NCBI RefSeq assembly: GCF_002812205.1
Contig: NZ_NPEA01000005.1
Location: 1 to 64,000, forward strand
DNA: 64,000 nucleotides
Reading direction: 5' to 3'
DNA from: Leptospira neocaledonica
Lineage (GTDB): Bacteria > Spirochaetota > Leptospiria > Leptospirales > Leptospiraceae
The notes under the pieces were generated by a model. The model was not told where the DNA came from and searched no databases. It worked only from the letters and a program-made list of their open reading frames with translations. Shown piece by piece: positions 24,735 through 35,482 of the stretch. The translations under genes and the position numbers were made by a program. Within the stretch, counting starts at the first letter, position 1; each line of letters opens with the position of its first letter.

Positions 24735-25469
24735 CTATACGAAAATTTTAATGAGCAGAAAAATCCCGAAATTTGTTCCGAACACTATGTAAAAAAATAA
24801 CGGAGGGGAAGGTTCCATTTGTTTGTCTATCGCCTTGTTCAGGCTGGTCTTAATAATTTCTTCTAGGACGGAAATATCTTGGGTTCCCTTTTGTTCATAA
24901 ACCGCGGCTACTTCTTCCGCAAATTCCGCGATTCGGATTTTCTTTAAGAAGGTTTGTAGAATAAAACGAAGGACCTTGGGCCAGTTTTCCTTCTCCTGTA
25001 AAAACGTTGGCAGATCTTTAAGTTTAGAAGAGATGAACTTGCCCCAGTTATCTATCTTTTCGGATCCGACCTTCTTTTTGATCATTTCAGAAAGTGTTTT
25101 AGAGATATTATCCGTGAACCAGGCCTTGTTTTCCGAAACCAGACTACCTAATTCTCTTCCTAAAAGATGTTTTTTGATCCCGAGAAAATAAAGAAAGGGG
25201 AAGATAAAAGCAAATGTTATGACCAGAAGAACGATCGGCCATAATTCGAGAACTATTACGATTAATGCAAGTATTGCTCCTATTCCCCCGGCTCTTGCGA
25301 TAGGCAATGGCCCCAGGTTGGATGCAACACTTTTCATTTCAGGAAAACAAAATGCTAATAGAAAAAGGTTAAAAATAAACCCGAGAAAAAGTGCTATTGA
25401 AGAAAGCAGAAATATTTTTGCGGAACTTTTGACTGCTGTTTTTACGAATGTTCCAATCTCTTCTTTCAT
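24735..25469 (-). CDS. Hypothetical membrane protein
   Basis: A 244-residue protein with two or three N-terminal hydrophobic helices (about 18-42, 60-95) followed by a mixed helical soluble part and a final hydrophobic helix (about 224-243). No family recognised. A good AGAAATATT-type spacer precedes the ATG. It stands alone between the hydrolase and the proline catabolism genes. Confidence 0.65.
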   Translation of the reverse strand: MKEEIGTFVKTAVKSSAKIFLLSSIALFLGFIFNLFLLAFCFPEMKSVASNLGPLPIARAGGIGAILALIVIVLELWPIVLLVITFAFIFPFLYFLGIKKHLLGRELGSLVSENKAWFTDNISKTLSEMIKKKVGSEKIDNWGKFISSKLKDLPTFLQEKENWPKVLRFILQTFLKKIRIAEFAEEVAAVYEQKGTQDISVLEEIIKTSLNKAIDKQMEPSPPLFFYIVFGTNFGIFLLIKIFV

Positions 25470-25568
25470 TAATATTTCTCCGAGTAAACGTATTTCTTAT
25501 TAATAACGGATCATGTCCGTTCTTTTTGAACGTATTCGGAATAGAATCAAGAAAAAAAGAAGAAGGTT

Positions 25569-27149
25569 CTAAGTTTCCGGAATAAATCCTCTTCTCATCG
25601 TATTTTCAGTGATGCTAATCGGCTCTAAAAATTGTTTTAGATAATCCGGGCCGCCAGCTTTTGCTCCGACTCCTGAGAGTTTATACCCTCCGAAAGGTTG
25701 TCTATCCACTACGGCTCCAGTGATTCCTCTGTTAATGTATAGATTCCCGACTTCGAATTTTTCTTTTGCATATTGTATGTTCTTAGGATTTCTGGAGAAA
25801 ATTCCGCCGGTGAGAGCATAGTCCACGTTATTCGCTATTTTAATGGCCTCTTCAAAATTTTTGGCTTTGAATAAGGTAACATAAGGACCAAAAAATTCCG
25901 TTTGTCCTAGAGGAGAGGTCGAATCCTCACTTTCGAAAATAATAGGCTCTACGAAATGACCCGTATACTTTTGGCCTTCTTCTATTTTGAGTTTACTTAT
26001 AATTTTAGAAGAGAACTGAGAAGCTATATTATCCAATCTCGTTTTGGACTCGGAATCTATTACTGGTCCAACTTTTACGGAAGGGTCTTCAGGGAGTCCT
26101 GGTTTTAAGGACTGTAATGAGTCTATAAATCTGCTTTTAAACGTATCGTACTTTGATTCCAAAAGTATAATTCGTGAAAGTGCACTACATTTTTGTCCTT
26201 GGAATCCGAATGCAGATTGTATGGATGCGATCACCGCCTCGTCCAAGTCTGCATCCTCATCCACGATCATCGCATTTTTACCTCCCATTTCGGCGACTAC
26301 CTTTTTTACAAATTTCAAATCCTGGGAGGCAGCTTCTCGGATCATTCCTAAACCTACAGCTCTAGAACCGGTAAAATTGATCGTATGTATTTCAGAATGT
26401 TTAACTAAGTAGGCTCCGATTTCTTCTCCTTTTCCGGGTAAAAAGTGAAGAACAGAAGAAGGAATACCTGCCTCTATTAATATATTAAAAAGTTTGAATG
26501 CAATCGTGGAAGATTGTTCTGCAGGTTTCATGATCACCGGATTTCCGGCAACCAATGGAGCCACTGTCATTCCGCATAGGATCGCCAACGGGAAATTCCA
26601 GGGTGCGACTACTAAGGTGACACCTCTTGGTATGTATGTGTAAACATTTTCCTCACCTAAAAGATCTCTTTTTCTGGGTTGGAAAATATCCTCCGCTTCT
26701 TTTGCATAAAATTCGCAGAAATCGATTGCTTCTGCAATTTCGGCATCTATATCTTTGATCCCTTTTCCCACTTCTAAAGAAATTAATGCAGTGAGTTCCG
26801 CTTTTTGTGATCTTAGAATGTCGGCCGCTTTTTTCAAGAAACCGATTCGTATTTCGGGCTTTGTGTTTTTCCACGTTTCAAAAGATTTGATGGAAGTTTT
26901 GGCAGCTTCTTCCGCATCTGCAATAGAAGCGTAATGTATATCCGCAATCTTTTCATTGATGTTCGCCGGGTTTAAAGCTGGAACTATTAAAGAGGTCTTT
27001 TTTGATTTTCCGGAGATGATTGGAAATACTTGTATCGGAAATTCTTTTCGGATAGAGATGAATCCTTTATTTAAGATGAATCTTTCTTCTTCTTTAGAAA
27101 AATCTCTTAGGGTTTCATTTTGAAAATTGGAATTATGGTGAAAGTTCAT
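25569..27149 (-). CDS. Delta-1-pyrroline-5-carboxylate (glutamate-semialdehyde) dehydrogenase
   Basis: A 526-residue aldehyde dehydrogenase that oxidises glutamate semialdehyde to glutamate with NAD, the second step of proline breakdown. Catalytic motifs are VAEMGGKNAMIVDEDADLD (general-base Glu) and GFQGQKCSALSR, which contains the nucleophilic cysteine. The NAD-binding VVAPWNFPLAI and GSRAVG are present. It follows the proline dehydrogenase gene by 2 bases, which fixes the substrate with confidence. Confidence 0.93.
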   Translation of the reverse strand: MNFHHNSNFQNETLRDFSKEEERFILNKGFISIRKEFPIQVFPIISGKSKKTSLIVPALNPANINEKIADIHYASIADAEEAAKTSIKSFETWKNTKPEIRIGFLKKAADILRSQKAELTALISLEVGKGIKDIDAEIAEAIDFCEFYAKEAEDIFQPRKRDLLGEENVYTYIPRGVTLVVAPWNFPLAILCGMTVAPLVAGNPVIMKPAEQSSTIAFKLFNILIEAGIPSSVLHFLPGKGEEIGAYLVKHSEIHTINFTGSRAVGLGMIREAASQDLKFVKKVVAEMGGKNAMIVDEDADLDEAVIASIQSAFGFQGQKCSALSRIILLESKYDTFKSRFIDSLQSLKPGLPEDPSVKVGPVIDSESKTRLDNIASQFSSKIISKLKIEEGQKYTGHFVEPIIFESEDSTSPLGQTEFFGPYVTLFKAKNFEEAIKIANNVDYALTGGIFSRNPKNIQYAKEKFEVGNLYINRGITGAVVDRQPFGGYKLSGVGAKAGGPDYLKQFLEPISITENTMRRGFIPET

Positions 27150-27151
27150 TT

Positions 27152-28534
27152 TTATTTCGTATTCTCCAAATACAATAATCGTTCCCTATCTTTGCTGTTT
27201 GCATTGATGTTTTTCAGAAAGCCCTCGTTAGTAGAATTTTCCAATAATCTTCTTACCAAATAAGCCATACCGGGGATTACTTCTCCAATGGGAGAGTATT
27301 CCCTTACTGAAATTCCTAAACTGCGTATTGCCTGCTTGTAGGAATTCCCCATTCCGTATAACATCTGCACTTCGAAAAATTTTTCCGGGACGGAATATTC
27401 TGCCGCTCTAACGAATGCAGAGGAAAGGCTTCTTATATTATGAGAACCGAATGCAGGTCGAATATGAGGATAGGACCTTAATAAGAGTGCCGAGCATTCT
27501 TCGTAATTTTTGTCCGTATCTGATTTTTTGAGAAAGACCGGAGGTTCCCAACCTTTTTGAGCGGATTGGGTCATCTCATATTCCCAGTAGGCGCCTTTTA
27601 CTAAGCGTACAGTTAGAGGGTATTTTCGTTTTTTAGAATATTCTATGACTTTGGATAGATCTGCTTGAGAGGCTTTCAGATAAGCTTGGATAACGATCCC
27701 AAAATGAGGATAGTTTTCGAATTCAGGCTCTCGAAAGATCCGAAAGGCAGTGTCCATTATGATATCCTTGGTCTCATACTGTTCCATATCCAAATTGATG
27801 AAAATATTTTTGGAAACTGCGGAACTAAGGATCGGCCTTAACTTATCCATTAAATGAGTTACAGAAGATTCATGTGCAAGCGGATCTAATTGTGAATAAA
27901 GGGAGGAACATTTTACGGAAACGTTTCCAGTCGGCTCGTTCGGGAATTGGGAGCTTCGTATTTCGGAAAGTTCTTTGTCCTTAGAAACTTCTTCTAATAA
28001 AAGTAAATACTCCGAGATATATCGTTCTGCTTCTTTTTCTGAAAGTACAGCTTCTCCCAATATATCTATTGTGGAGCAGATGCCATTTTTGTATCTATCT
28101 ATGATCTTTTTGCGGTCGGAACCGTATGTCCTTCCTAAGATAAAAAATTTTGCAGTGAGCTTGATTCCGATCTTAGCGCCTAATGCAACGAATACTGAGC
28201 TAAGTCTATTGGACAGAAGTAAGGAAAGAAATAATAAAATCCATTTTGGGATTTCAGTAGGAGTTTCAATAAAATAGATCCGGATATAACGAGAGATAGA
28301 TGAAAGTGAACTAAGGCTTGGAAAAAGATCTGCGAATCTAAACGCTTGCAGTTTTAAAAGAGGGCGATTTTCCAAAAATAAAAGGCTTTTGGAAAATAGT
28401 CTGTATGTACTAAAAAATCCGTCCTCAAAGGAATCACTTAAACGAAATAATTCCTTTCCTTTTTCCAGAATCCTATTCTGAAGATCCAAGGGAGAGAGAA
28501 TTGTTTTGGGTCCGCTTTCTTCTGTCGCCTTCAT
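27152..28534 (-). CDS. Proline dehydrogenase
   Basis: A 460-residue FAD-dependent (beta/alpha)8-barrel enzyme that oxidises proline to pyrroline-5-carboxylate. Barrel motifs include VKCSSLYSQLDP, YPLTVRLVKGAYWEYEM (FAD-binding Lys/Arg region) and RPAFGSHNIRS, with VREYSPIGEVIPGMAYLVRRLLEN near the C terminus. It is encoded separately from, and 2 bases upstream of, the P5C dehydrogenase, so the two steps are split instead of fused as in PutA. The N-terminal 120 residues are longer than in the smallest proline dehydrogenases. Confidence 0.92.
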   Translation of the reverse strand: MKATEESGPKTILSPLDLQNRILEKGKELFRLSDSFEDGFFSTYRLFSKSLLFLENRPLLKLQAFRFADLFPSLSSLSSISRYIRIYFIETPTEIPKWILLFLSLLLSNRLSSVFVALGAKIGIKLTAKFFILGRTYGSDRKKIIDRYKNGICSTIDILGEAVLSEKEAERYISEYLLLLEEVSKDKELSEIRSSQFPNEPTGNVSVKCSSLYSQLDPLAHESSVTHLMDKLRPILSSAVSKNIFINLDMEQYETKDIIMDTAFRIFREPEFENYPHFGIVIQAYLKASQADLSKVIEYSKKRKYPLTVRLVKGAYWEYEMTQSAQKGWEPPVFLKKSDTDKNYEECSALLLRSYPHIRPAFGSHNIRSLSSAFVRAAEYSVPEKFFEVQMLYGMGNSYKQAIRSLGISVREYSPIGEVIPGMAYLVRRLLENSTNEGFLKNINANSKDRERLLYLENTK

Positions 28535-28707
28535 TCCGTTTTGTTCTTACCCTAAAAGTCGGCATTGAACCTTCTTCTTTGGATTTTTGCCATGCGAACC
28601 TTTTTAAAAAGCTTTTGCATCCATTATTCCCAAATCAAATATTACGAGTTGGAAAAAAGGATGGCCTTTTGAGACGAAAATCAGTCAAAGTTCGGTAGGC
28701 CCACCCG

Positions 28708-29904
28708 ATGAATAATCTATCACATTTTACCACAAACTTTTATAAAGAGCTTCCGGAGATTTCCCAATTTTCAGAAGTTACGGACAGTAAACATTATAGG
28801 AAAGTTCCGGATGATTGGATCGTAATCGTCACCGATATCGTAAAATCCACGGAAGCTATTTTAGAAGGTAGATATAAAGATGTAAATATGGCCGGGGGAC
28901 TGACCTTGATGGGGATCACGAATCTTCTCAAGGACATGGAGTTCCCATTCTTCTTTGGAGGAGATGGTGTGACCATCTTGCTTCCGGGTTCCCGCACAAA
29001 TGAGATCCGTGATATTCTTGCGGATACAAGAGAATTTATAAGAGATTATTTTAAAATGGACCTTCGTGTCGGATTCGTGCCCGTTTCCGATATTTATGAA
29101 GCAGGTTATAGTTTGACTATGGCCAAACTTAGGATTTCTAAACATTATACTCAGGCGGTTTTGGGCGGGACCGGTGTGGCTTATGCGGAGATTAAGATTA
29201 AGGAACCGCATTCCAAGTATTTAACAGATAATTCTTATATTCCGAACATTCGTGCAGATTTTTCAGGTTTTACCTGCAGATGGAAAGATATCCAAAGTCC
29301 GAAAGGAGAGATGGTCGCGCTCATCGTTAAGATCAATTCGGATTCAGATTCGGAAGCTGCAAGAACCCTTTCCGGTCTATTATCTTTGATCGACTCTTTA
29401 TACGGCTCTGAAAGAGAATATCATCCTTTGAGAGAAGAAAATCTGATTATAGAACATTCTTCTTCCGTTTTGAATAAGGAAGCGATCGCTTCTTCCAAAG
29501 GAAATAGTATATTAAAAAAACTATATCTTTGGAAAATTAAATTCGAAACTTACGGGGCAGAGCTTGCGATCCGCTGGAATCTTCCTTTAAGAGCATTTCA
29601 TTATAAACTGAATAAATTGAAGAACTACCAGATTATCTCTTCCGATTTTAGAAAATTCGACGGAACTTTCAAAATGGTATTTGCAACGGACACTGCGGAT
29701 AGAAAAAAATTAGAGTCGAGTTTATCAGAAGCGGAGAAGTCCGGTAAATTACATTTCGGAATTCATATCTCAGATAGAGCCTTGATGACTTGTTTATTAC
29801 ATGCGGGAACGGAAAGAGAAGTTCATTTTATAGACGGGGCAGGCGGAGGTTATGCGTTGGCCGCCACAGTACTAAAGAAAAAATTGCAGACAGTCGGAGT
29901 ATAA
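28708..29904 (+). CDS. DUF3095 protein, cyclase-like
   Basis: A 398-residue DUF3095 protein. Residues 37-130 resemble the core of class III nucleotide cyclases: VTDIVKSTEAI supplies one metal Asp, and FFFGGDGVTILLP supplies a second Asp after about 50 residues. The C-terminal half includes a basic DNA-binding-looking segment (RAFHYKLNKLKNYQ), which is not diagnostic. Whether it makes a cyclic nucleotide is unknown. It is divergent from the proline operon at a 173-base gap in which I see no other signal. Confidence 0.75.
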   Translation: MNNLSHFTTNFYKELPEISQFSEVTDSKHYRKVPDDWIVIVTDIVKSTEAILEGRYKDVNMAGGLTLMGITNLLKDMEFPFFFGGDGVTILLPGSRTNEIRDILADTREFIRDYFKMDLRVGFVPVSDIYEAGYSLTMAKLRISKHYTQAVLGGTGVAYAEIKIKEPHSKYLTDNSYIPNIRADFSGFTCRWKDIQSPKGEMVALIVKINSDSDSEAARTLSGLLSLIDSLYGSEREYHPLREENLIIEHSSSVLNKEAIASSKGNSILKKLYLWKIKFETYGAELAIRWNLPLRAFHYKLNKLKNYQIISSDFRKFDGTFKMVFATDTADRKKLESSLSEAEKSGKLHFGIHISDRALMTCLLHAGTEREVHFIDGAGGGYALAATVLKKKLQTVGV

Positions 29905-29905
29905 T

Positions 29906-30472
29906 TTAAGGACAGCTATAACCGGAAGATTGGGTTGCAGTATTGGAAGAAGTTTTTATTAATCCGACCATACTGACTAATGTAGATGAAAGATTCAAAG
30001 AATACGTTCCGAATGCATCGGCGCTATTGTCCCAATCTCTACCTATTGTTATAGAATAAGGGCCTGCGCTTGGAATGGAAACCGCAACAGTATCTCCTAT
30101 ATTGTAGGCGTTACATTCTCTATCCGTTGTGAGTCCATTTATTAGATTGGTCCCATTTAAGGTGGATCCGGAATATACCGCAAGGCGTAAAGCGGAGTCA
30201 CCCGTAACAGAGCTTACTGAGATAGTCACCGTATCCGCCTGGTTGAAATTCAAACTGTATACATTTTGGCAGTCGACTGAAAGTGCACAGTGCCAAGAGC
30301 CAGATTCGGTTTCGTCGGACTTTGGAGTAGAAAGATCAATATATGTAGAAAAGCTAAGATCTAGGGCCGCACCCGAAATTGTCTTAGATGCGTCCAATGA
30401 GATCGGGGTTGCCTTATCACAGGAAGTGATTATGAAAAATATGACAAAAGAAATATAAATCCGAGAGACCAT
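29906..30472 (-). CDS. Hypothetical lipoprotein
   Basis: A 188-residue exported protein with a signal ending FFIITSC (Cys near residue 18), so probably lipidated. The mature part resembles a bacterial pre-peptidase C-terminal type beta-sandwich (a run of YSLNFNQADTVTISVSSV and GPYSITIGRD), with four other cysteines that may form disulfides. It stops one base from the convergent DUF3095 gene. Function unknown. Confidence 0.65.
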   Translation of the reverse strand: MVSRIYISFVIFFIITSCDKATPISLDASKTISGAALDLSFSTYIDLSTPKSDETESGSWHCALSVDCQNVYSLNFNQADTVTISVSSVTGDSALRLAVYSGSTLNGTNLINGLTTDRECNAYNIGDTVAVSIPSAGPYSITIGRDWDNSADAFGTYSLNLSSTLVSMVGLIKTSSNTATQSSGYSCP

Positions 30473-30622
30473 CGCTTTTCTCCGTAACCTACATTAACAA
30501 GTAAGTTAGAAATAAATTTCTATTAAATCAAAAAAATCGAACTCGGTAAATAGTTTTTCTTATCAGGAATGATTCTAAATCATCCGGCTGCGGTTGCTAA
30601 ACCAAACCGGATGCTAATGAGT

Positions 30623-33600
30623 TTATTCTCTTTCTAACCAATAGTAGAATGCAGGTAGTAGGACAAGGGTAAGAATTGTGGAAGAAAAAATTCCGCCGAT
30701 CACTACTGTCGCGAGAGGTTTTTGGACTTCCGCTCCTAGGCCTGTCCCAAATGCCATGGGAATAAATCCAAAAGAAGCGACTAATGCAGTCATGACAACA
30801 GGACGTATACGACTGACTGCACCTTCTAATACTGCTTCTCTAACGCTGAGTTTACTTTCTGCTCGAATCCTATCAATTGTGAATAATTTTACGAGTCCAT
30901 TCAAAACTGCAATTCCGGAAAGTGCGATACATCCTACGAATGCGGATACACTGAGATCCATTCCCCTTAAGAATAGGAACCAGATCCCTCCCGTTAAAGC
31001 GAACGGAACACAGAAGAATACCAGCAGAGCTTGTTTGATTGATCTAAGTCCTAAATAGAGAACGGTAAAGATCATGAATAATGTTGCCGGCACTATTACG
31101 GAAAGTTTTTCTTTTGCTTGGGAAAGATTTTCTATCTGGCCTCCCCAGAAAATGGAATATCCATTAGGGATTTGTAATTTAGAAACCTGGGAGATTGCCT
31201 CTTTATAGAACCCTTCTAAGTCCCTTCCTCTTAGGTTTACCGAAACCGCTACGAATCGTCTGGATTTGTTTCTGGAGATGGTCATGACCTTCTCTCTTTT
31301 TTGGATGGATGCTAAAAGACGGATTGGCACAGTACCTCCGTCTTCCGTTCCTACGTTTATATCTCCTATTTCAGATTCTCTATTTCGAAATTCTTCGGAG
31401 AGTCGGATCTTGATAGGGAATCTGACTTCTTCTTCATAAAACCCTCCTAATTCAAATCCGCTCATTGAACTTTCAAGAACAGAATTAAATAAAGGCAGGG
31501 AGATATTATAATACTTAAGTTTTGTACTATCTGGGATCACATCGATTACATTCGATTTTCTTAATGCCATGATCGGATCTAATTCTACTTCTGCTGCACC
31601 TGGGATCTTTTCTAATGTGTTTTTTAATTCTTCCTGAAGTTGGAGTAATATATTCAGATCTTTTCCTAAGATCCTTACGCTTATATCGGCTCTACTCCCT
31701 TCCAATAATTCGTTAAATCTGGCTTCTAAAGGTTGGCTTAAGGTTAGTTCTGATTCCGGGAATTTTTCTTTTACGGATGTTTCTATCTTATCCAAAAATT
31801 TTTCCCAGGTTTTCTTTTCCAAAAGATCCGGAAGGATATCCTTTTTTAGAATGATGAATGTATCCGCATTGAATGGTCCCATTGGATCGTTTGCAACCGA
31901 ACTTGTTCCGATCCTCGAAAATACACTTTCTACTTCCGGCATTTGTCCTAAGAAGATTTCCAATTCTTTCTGTTCCTTCAAACTTTCTTCCAAGCCTGTG
32001 TTCCCATTTCGGACAATGACCAACATTAGATCTCCCTCGGTTAACTTGGGAAGAAATACTGTCCCCATTCTAAAGTAGATGAGTAAAGTTACGGAAAAGA
32101 ATATTAAAGAATATAGGATGATCTTACGAGGTTGATCTAAGATCTTAGGTAATTTTTCAGCATACCAATTTACGATCTTACTATCTTTTTTCTTGTTATG
32201 TGTTCCTAAGGTTTTGGGAGATAGGAAAAAGTATAAAAGGGGAGGGAGAAGGAAAACTGCTAAGAATAAACTAAACCCTAACGCGAGGAGCACAGTCTCT
32301 GCCATAGGTCGGAACATCCGTCCCGGGATTCCATCTAACGTTAGAATCGGAACATATACTAGCATGATTACTAAGATCCCGAAGGAAACCGGCTTAAGTA
32401 CTTCCAAAGAAGAATCCAAGATGACTTTTCGTTTTTCCTCGTTGTTCTTAAATTTTCCAGTCTCGAATTTAGAGAGAACGTTTTCCGTAATTACTATGGA
32501 AGCATCTACTAATAATCCGAAGTCGATCGCACCCAAACTCATTAAGTTGGCAGAAATCCCGAAAAATCTCATACAAACTGAGGCAAGTAACATGGACCCG
32601 GGAATGATCAATGCTACGATCAGAGAGGCTCTAAGATTGAATAATATTAGAAAAAGTGTAAGTATGACTAATATTGCGCCTTCCCCTAGGTTTTTTAGGA
32701 CCGTTTTGATAGTGGACTGTATTAAGAAAGATCTTTCTAATAAGATTCTAACTCTTACATTATCCGGCAGACTCAGATTCGAAACCGCTTTATGGAGATC
32801 TTCGTTTACTTTATAACTGTTTTCTCCCTTTAACATTAATGCAGTGCCAAGTACGATCTCTTTTCCGTTAGAGCTAGCACCGCCTAGTCTTGGAGTTCCA
32901 TGTTCGTTTACATCTGCTATATCCGAAACTTTTACCGATGCCCCTGTGAGAGTTCTTCGAACGGAAATAGCGGAGATCTCGTTTAGATTTCTTTTAAGCC
33001 CATAAGCTCGTACGATTGAAATTTTTCCGGAGTTCTCTATAAATCCTCCACCGAAACTTTCTCCAATGGTGGAGATATCTCGAATGATCTGATCTATAGA
33101 TAGTCCCCAGCGTTTCATTCGATTTGGATCCACGTCTATATGGATTTCTTTCTCATAACCTCCATTGGAATCCACTTCCACGATCCCGGGGACCATTGCT
33201 TTAATCTGAGGCCGAACTACGTAATCTTGAACTGTTCTTAAAAACAGAAGTTTCTTTTCTTCTGGAAGTTTGTCCAATTCGGAATCCGGAACGGCTTCTA
33301 CGGAATAGAAAAAAATTTCTCCAAGACCTGTGGTATTCGGAACGATTGTAGGAGCTGCACCTGGAGGAAGTTTTTCCTTAGCACTGGAAATCCTCTCTGC
33401 TACCATAGCTCTCGCCTGATAGATGTCCGTGGTTTCCTTAAATATCAGAGATATATTAGATAAACCGAATTTAGAAACGGAGCGAACGTCTATAAGATTC
33501 GGTAATCCTAAAAGTTCTGTTTCTAAAGGAAAAGTTATCACCTTCTCCACTTGTTCCGGATCGAGTGAACCGGTATCCGTCGTGACGATTACCTGCACAT

Positions 33601-33730
33601 TTGTGATATCCGGAACAGCATCTATCGGTACTTCGTTTAAAGTGTAAAATGAGAATATTAATAAAAACGAAACCAATCCTACGGATAAGAATGGGTTATT
33701 TAGGCTGGTATTCAAAAGTCTGGCTAGCAT
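30623..33730 (-). CDS. czcA: CzcA-type heavy-metal RND efflux transporter
   Basis: A 1035-residue RND pump of the heavy-metal efflux branch, with 12 membrane helices and two large periplasmic loops. In the fourth helix D403, D409 and E416 reproduce the spacing of the proton-relay triad of CzcA (D-x5-D-x6-E). The copper pump CusA does not have the first Asp, so Zn/Co/Cd-type cations are more likely than copper. It overlaps the upstream TolC-like gene by 35 bases, an unusually long overlap that implies coupling. No membrane-fusion adaptor (CzcB) is encoded beside it. Confidence 0.93.
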   Translation of the reverse strand: MLARLLNTSLNNPFLSVGLVSFLLIFSFYTLNEVPIDAVPDITNVQVIVTTDTGSLDPEQVEKVITFPLETELLGLPNLIDVRSVSKFGLSNISLIFKETTDIYQARAMVAERISSAKEKLPPGAAPTIVPNTTGLGEIFFYSVEAVPDSELDKLPEEKKLLFLRTVQDYVVRPQIKAMVPGIVEVDSNGGYEKEIHIDVDPNRMKRWGLSIDQIIRDISTIGESFGGGFIENSGKISIVRAYGLKRNLNEISAISVRRTLTGASVKVSDIADVNEHGTPRLGGASSNGKEIVLGTALMLKGENSYKVNEDLHKAVSNLSLPDNVRVRILLERSFLIQSTIKTVLKNLGEGAILVILTLFLILFNLRASLIVALIIPGSMLLASVCMRFFGISANLMSLGAIDFGLLVDASIVITENVLSKFETGKFKNNEEKRKVILDSSLEVLKPVSFGILVIMLVYVPILTLDGIPGRMFRPMAETVLLALGFSLFLAVFLLPPLLYFFLSPKTLGTHNKKKDSKIVNWYAEKLPKILDQPRKIILYSLIFFSVTLLIYFRMGTVFLPKLTEGDLMLVIVRNGNTGLEESLKEQKELEIFLGQMPEVESVFSRIGTSSVANDPMGPFNADTFIILKKDILPDLLEKKTWEKFLDKIETSVKEKFPESELTLSQPLEARFNELLEGSRADISVRILGKDLNILLQLQEELKNTLEKIPGAAEVELDPIMALRKSNVIDVIPDSTKLKYYNISLPLFNSVLESSMSGFELGGFYEEEVRFPIKIRLSEEFRNRESEIGDINVGTEDGGTVPIRLLASIQKREKVMTISRNKSRRFVAVSVNLRGRDLEGFYKEAISQVSKLQIPNGYSIFWGGQIENLSQAKEKLSVIVPATLFMIFTVLYLGLRSIKQALLVFFCVPFALTGGIWFLFLRGMDLSVSAFVGCIALSGIAVLNGLVKLFTIDRIRAESKLSVREAVLEGAVSRIRPVVMTALVASFGFIPMAFGTGLGAEVQKPLATVVIGGIFSSTILTLVLLPAFYYWLERE

Positions 33731-34985
33731 TGCCCATTACTCCTAAAATGTCTTTTTCGTTAGTGATATAAAGTAGATTCAGAAGACTTTCCAAATGTGA
33801 AATTTGGGCGTCTAAGACCGCGTGATGTGTTTCATGAAGCTGGTTTTCCAATTCCAGATAACTGATAAGTTGTATTCTTCCTCGCTTGAACTCCATATCT
33901 GCAAAGTTCAGATCCCTATCGATCCGATCCAATTGAGTTAAATCGTAAAGTTTAAGATTGACCTTGGATTGTTCGTATTCCAAAAAAGATTGGTTAAAAG
34001 AAGTTTGTATTAAATTTTCTTGATACACTAACCTGTCTTGCTTGGATCTCATATTGGTTTCAGCAGAGGCGACTTTATTTTGGAATTGGTCCCAAACCGG
34101 GATCCTGAATTTTAATCCAAAATCGTAAAATCTGTTGGCAACCCCCGACTTATCCTCTCCGATTTGGCTAGTGATGGAATAATCGGGATATTTTTCTAAG
34201 TTTGCTAATCTAAGTTCCGTTCTGGCCTTGTCCAATTCTCCTTTGGCCGCGAGTATTGAGGGGTTTTGTGATACTGCTTTTTTTTCAAGATCCTTACGAT
34301 CGAATTTCACCCCGGATCGGAAATAGGGGATTTTTAGATTCGGGATGAATTCTTGTCGGAGATACAAGTTTAAAGATTCGTAATCTTTTGCGGCTCCCAG
34401 CTCTAAATCATTAAAATGTTTTCTCAGAGCTAAAATTTTGGTTTCTATGATGAATAAATCCGTTTTCGCCTGAGGAGTAAAGAATGGCCTGGCCTTTATA
34501 TAACTTTCTATCAAGGAAAGTCTTTTAAGTCTTTCTTTTACGTGATTCTTTTTGTCCGCCGCAACTAAGTAACGATACGCAAATTTGATCGAACTGAGCC
34601 GAATGGAATTATAAGCTTCAATTTGTTGGACTTCCTTGATCTTGGAATCATTATCCACTAAAAGTTGTTTGAGTTCCTTTCTTCCCGGAAAATAGACTGG
34701 CTGCTCTATCTGAACTGCATATTCAGCTCCCGATTCATCGGCTGCCTTTCTTTGACCGTAATCAATGTAAACGGAAGGGTTTTGAGTCCTACCTTCCTGC
34801 CTTCTTTTATAAAAAAGGCTTTCCAAGTCGGAATGGATTGCGGTGAGCAAAGGCGAATTTTTCTCCGCAATTGCCATGATTGAATTTAAGTCTAATTCCT
34901 TTCCGGTATCATTCTCCGATGCCTGGGCAGGAAGAAATAATATCCAATAAAAAGATAAAAATACGAATATATATGAAAAACGCAC
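33696..34985 (-). CDS. czcC: CzcC/TolC-family outer membrane efflux protein
   Basis: A 429-residue outer-membrane channel subunit with a cleavable signal (FLPAQA), then long alpha-helical repeats typical of the OEP family ([39 protein letters not shown]). It should connect the RND pump to the exterior. It is immediately upstream of and overlaps the pump gene. An 11-bp inverted repeat precedes its start. Confidence 0.9.
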   Translation of the reverse strand: MRFSYIFVFLSFYWILFLPAQASENDTGKELDLNSIMAIAEKNSPLLTAIHSDLESLFYKRRQEGRTQNPSVYIDYGQRKAADESGAEYAVQIEQPVYFPGRKELKQLLVDNDSKIKEVQQIEAYNSIRLSSIKFAYRYLVAADKKNHVKERLKRLSLIESYIKARPFFTPQAKTDLFIIETKILALRKHFNDLELGAAKDYESLNLYLRQEFIPNLKIPYFRSGVKFDRKDLEKKAVSQNPSILAAKGELDKARTELRLANLEKYPDYSITSQIGEDKSGVANRFYDFGLKFRIPVWDQFQNKVASAETNMRSKQDRLVYQENLIQTSFNQSFLEYEQSKVNLKLYDLTQLDRIDRDLNFADMEFKRGRIQLISYLELENQLHETHHAVLDAQISHLESLLNLLYITNEKDILGVMGNASQTFEYQPK

Positions 34986-34991
34986 AATAAC

Positions 34992-35025
34992 CTCACATTA
35001 TAAAAACAGAAAATTATAATGTGAG
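34992..35025. promoter_or_regulatory. 11-bp inverted repeat upstream of the czcC start
   Basis: CTCACATTATA (34992-35002) and TATAATGTGAG (35015-35025) are exact complements with a 12-base spacer, between the Cys-rich protein gene and czcC. It could be a metal-regulator operator or an intercistronic RNA stem. The minus strand also offers a TATAAT-like box inside the arm. Confidence 0.55.
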
Positions 35026-35027
35026 AT

Positions 35028-35387
35028 CTAAATTAGAATTCTGATAAAAGAAAGATGAGTAAGTGTTTCCGAGCCGGAAAGTTTTTGGAATTCGATTTGG
35101 AAAGGGGAGAAGGAGTTGATCCGAACTAGGTCCTCTATACCTATTCTGAAATGTTCGAAAACTTGTACAGGAACGGAAAGAGTGGAGCGGGAATCATCTA
35201 TTTCCTTTTTGATAGAAACAAGATCCCAATCGCATACGGGCCCACTATCTCGGTTTTGATCCTGATGGCAGGGAGAAGATTCGGAGCTTCCCGCTTCAAT
35301 TTCGCAAAAAGGTCCGCAATTAAATGCAGGCACGAGAATAGAAAGTAATGCGCAGGCCACCAGAACTTTCAAGGATCTCGATTTCAT
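35028..35387 (-). CDS. Small Cys/His-containing exported protein
   Basis: A 119-residue protein with a signal sequence ending LVPAFNC (Cys near residue 24), a likely lipobox. Cysteines follow at CGPFCEIE, SSPCHQDQ and PVCDWD, a pattern that could hold metal or disulfides. It lies 42 bases upstream of czcC on the same strand. I infer a link to metal export, as the operon has no adaptor protein, but no family is recognised. Confidence 0.6.
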   Translation of the reverse strand: MKSRSLKVLVACALLSILVPAFNCGPFCEIEAGSSESSPCHQDQNRDSGPVCDWDLVSIKKEIDDSRSTLSVPVQVFEHFRIGIEDLVRINSFSPFQIEFQKLSGSETLTHLSFIRILI

Positions 35388-35482
35388 TCTTCCAGAGTAA
35401 CAGTTGGCCTGGGAATGTAAATTGAAAAATATAAGAGCAGACTCCGGCCTGCCCCTTTGATTTTTCTCAAGGAACGGCGGTT

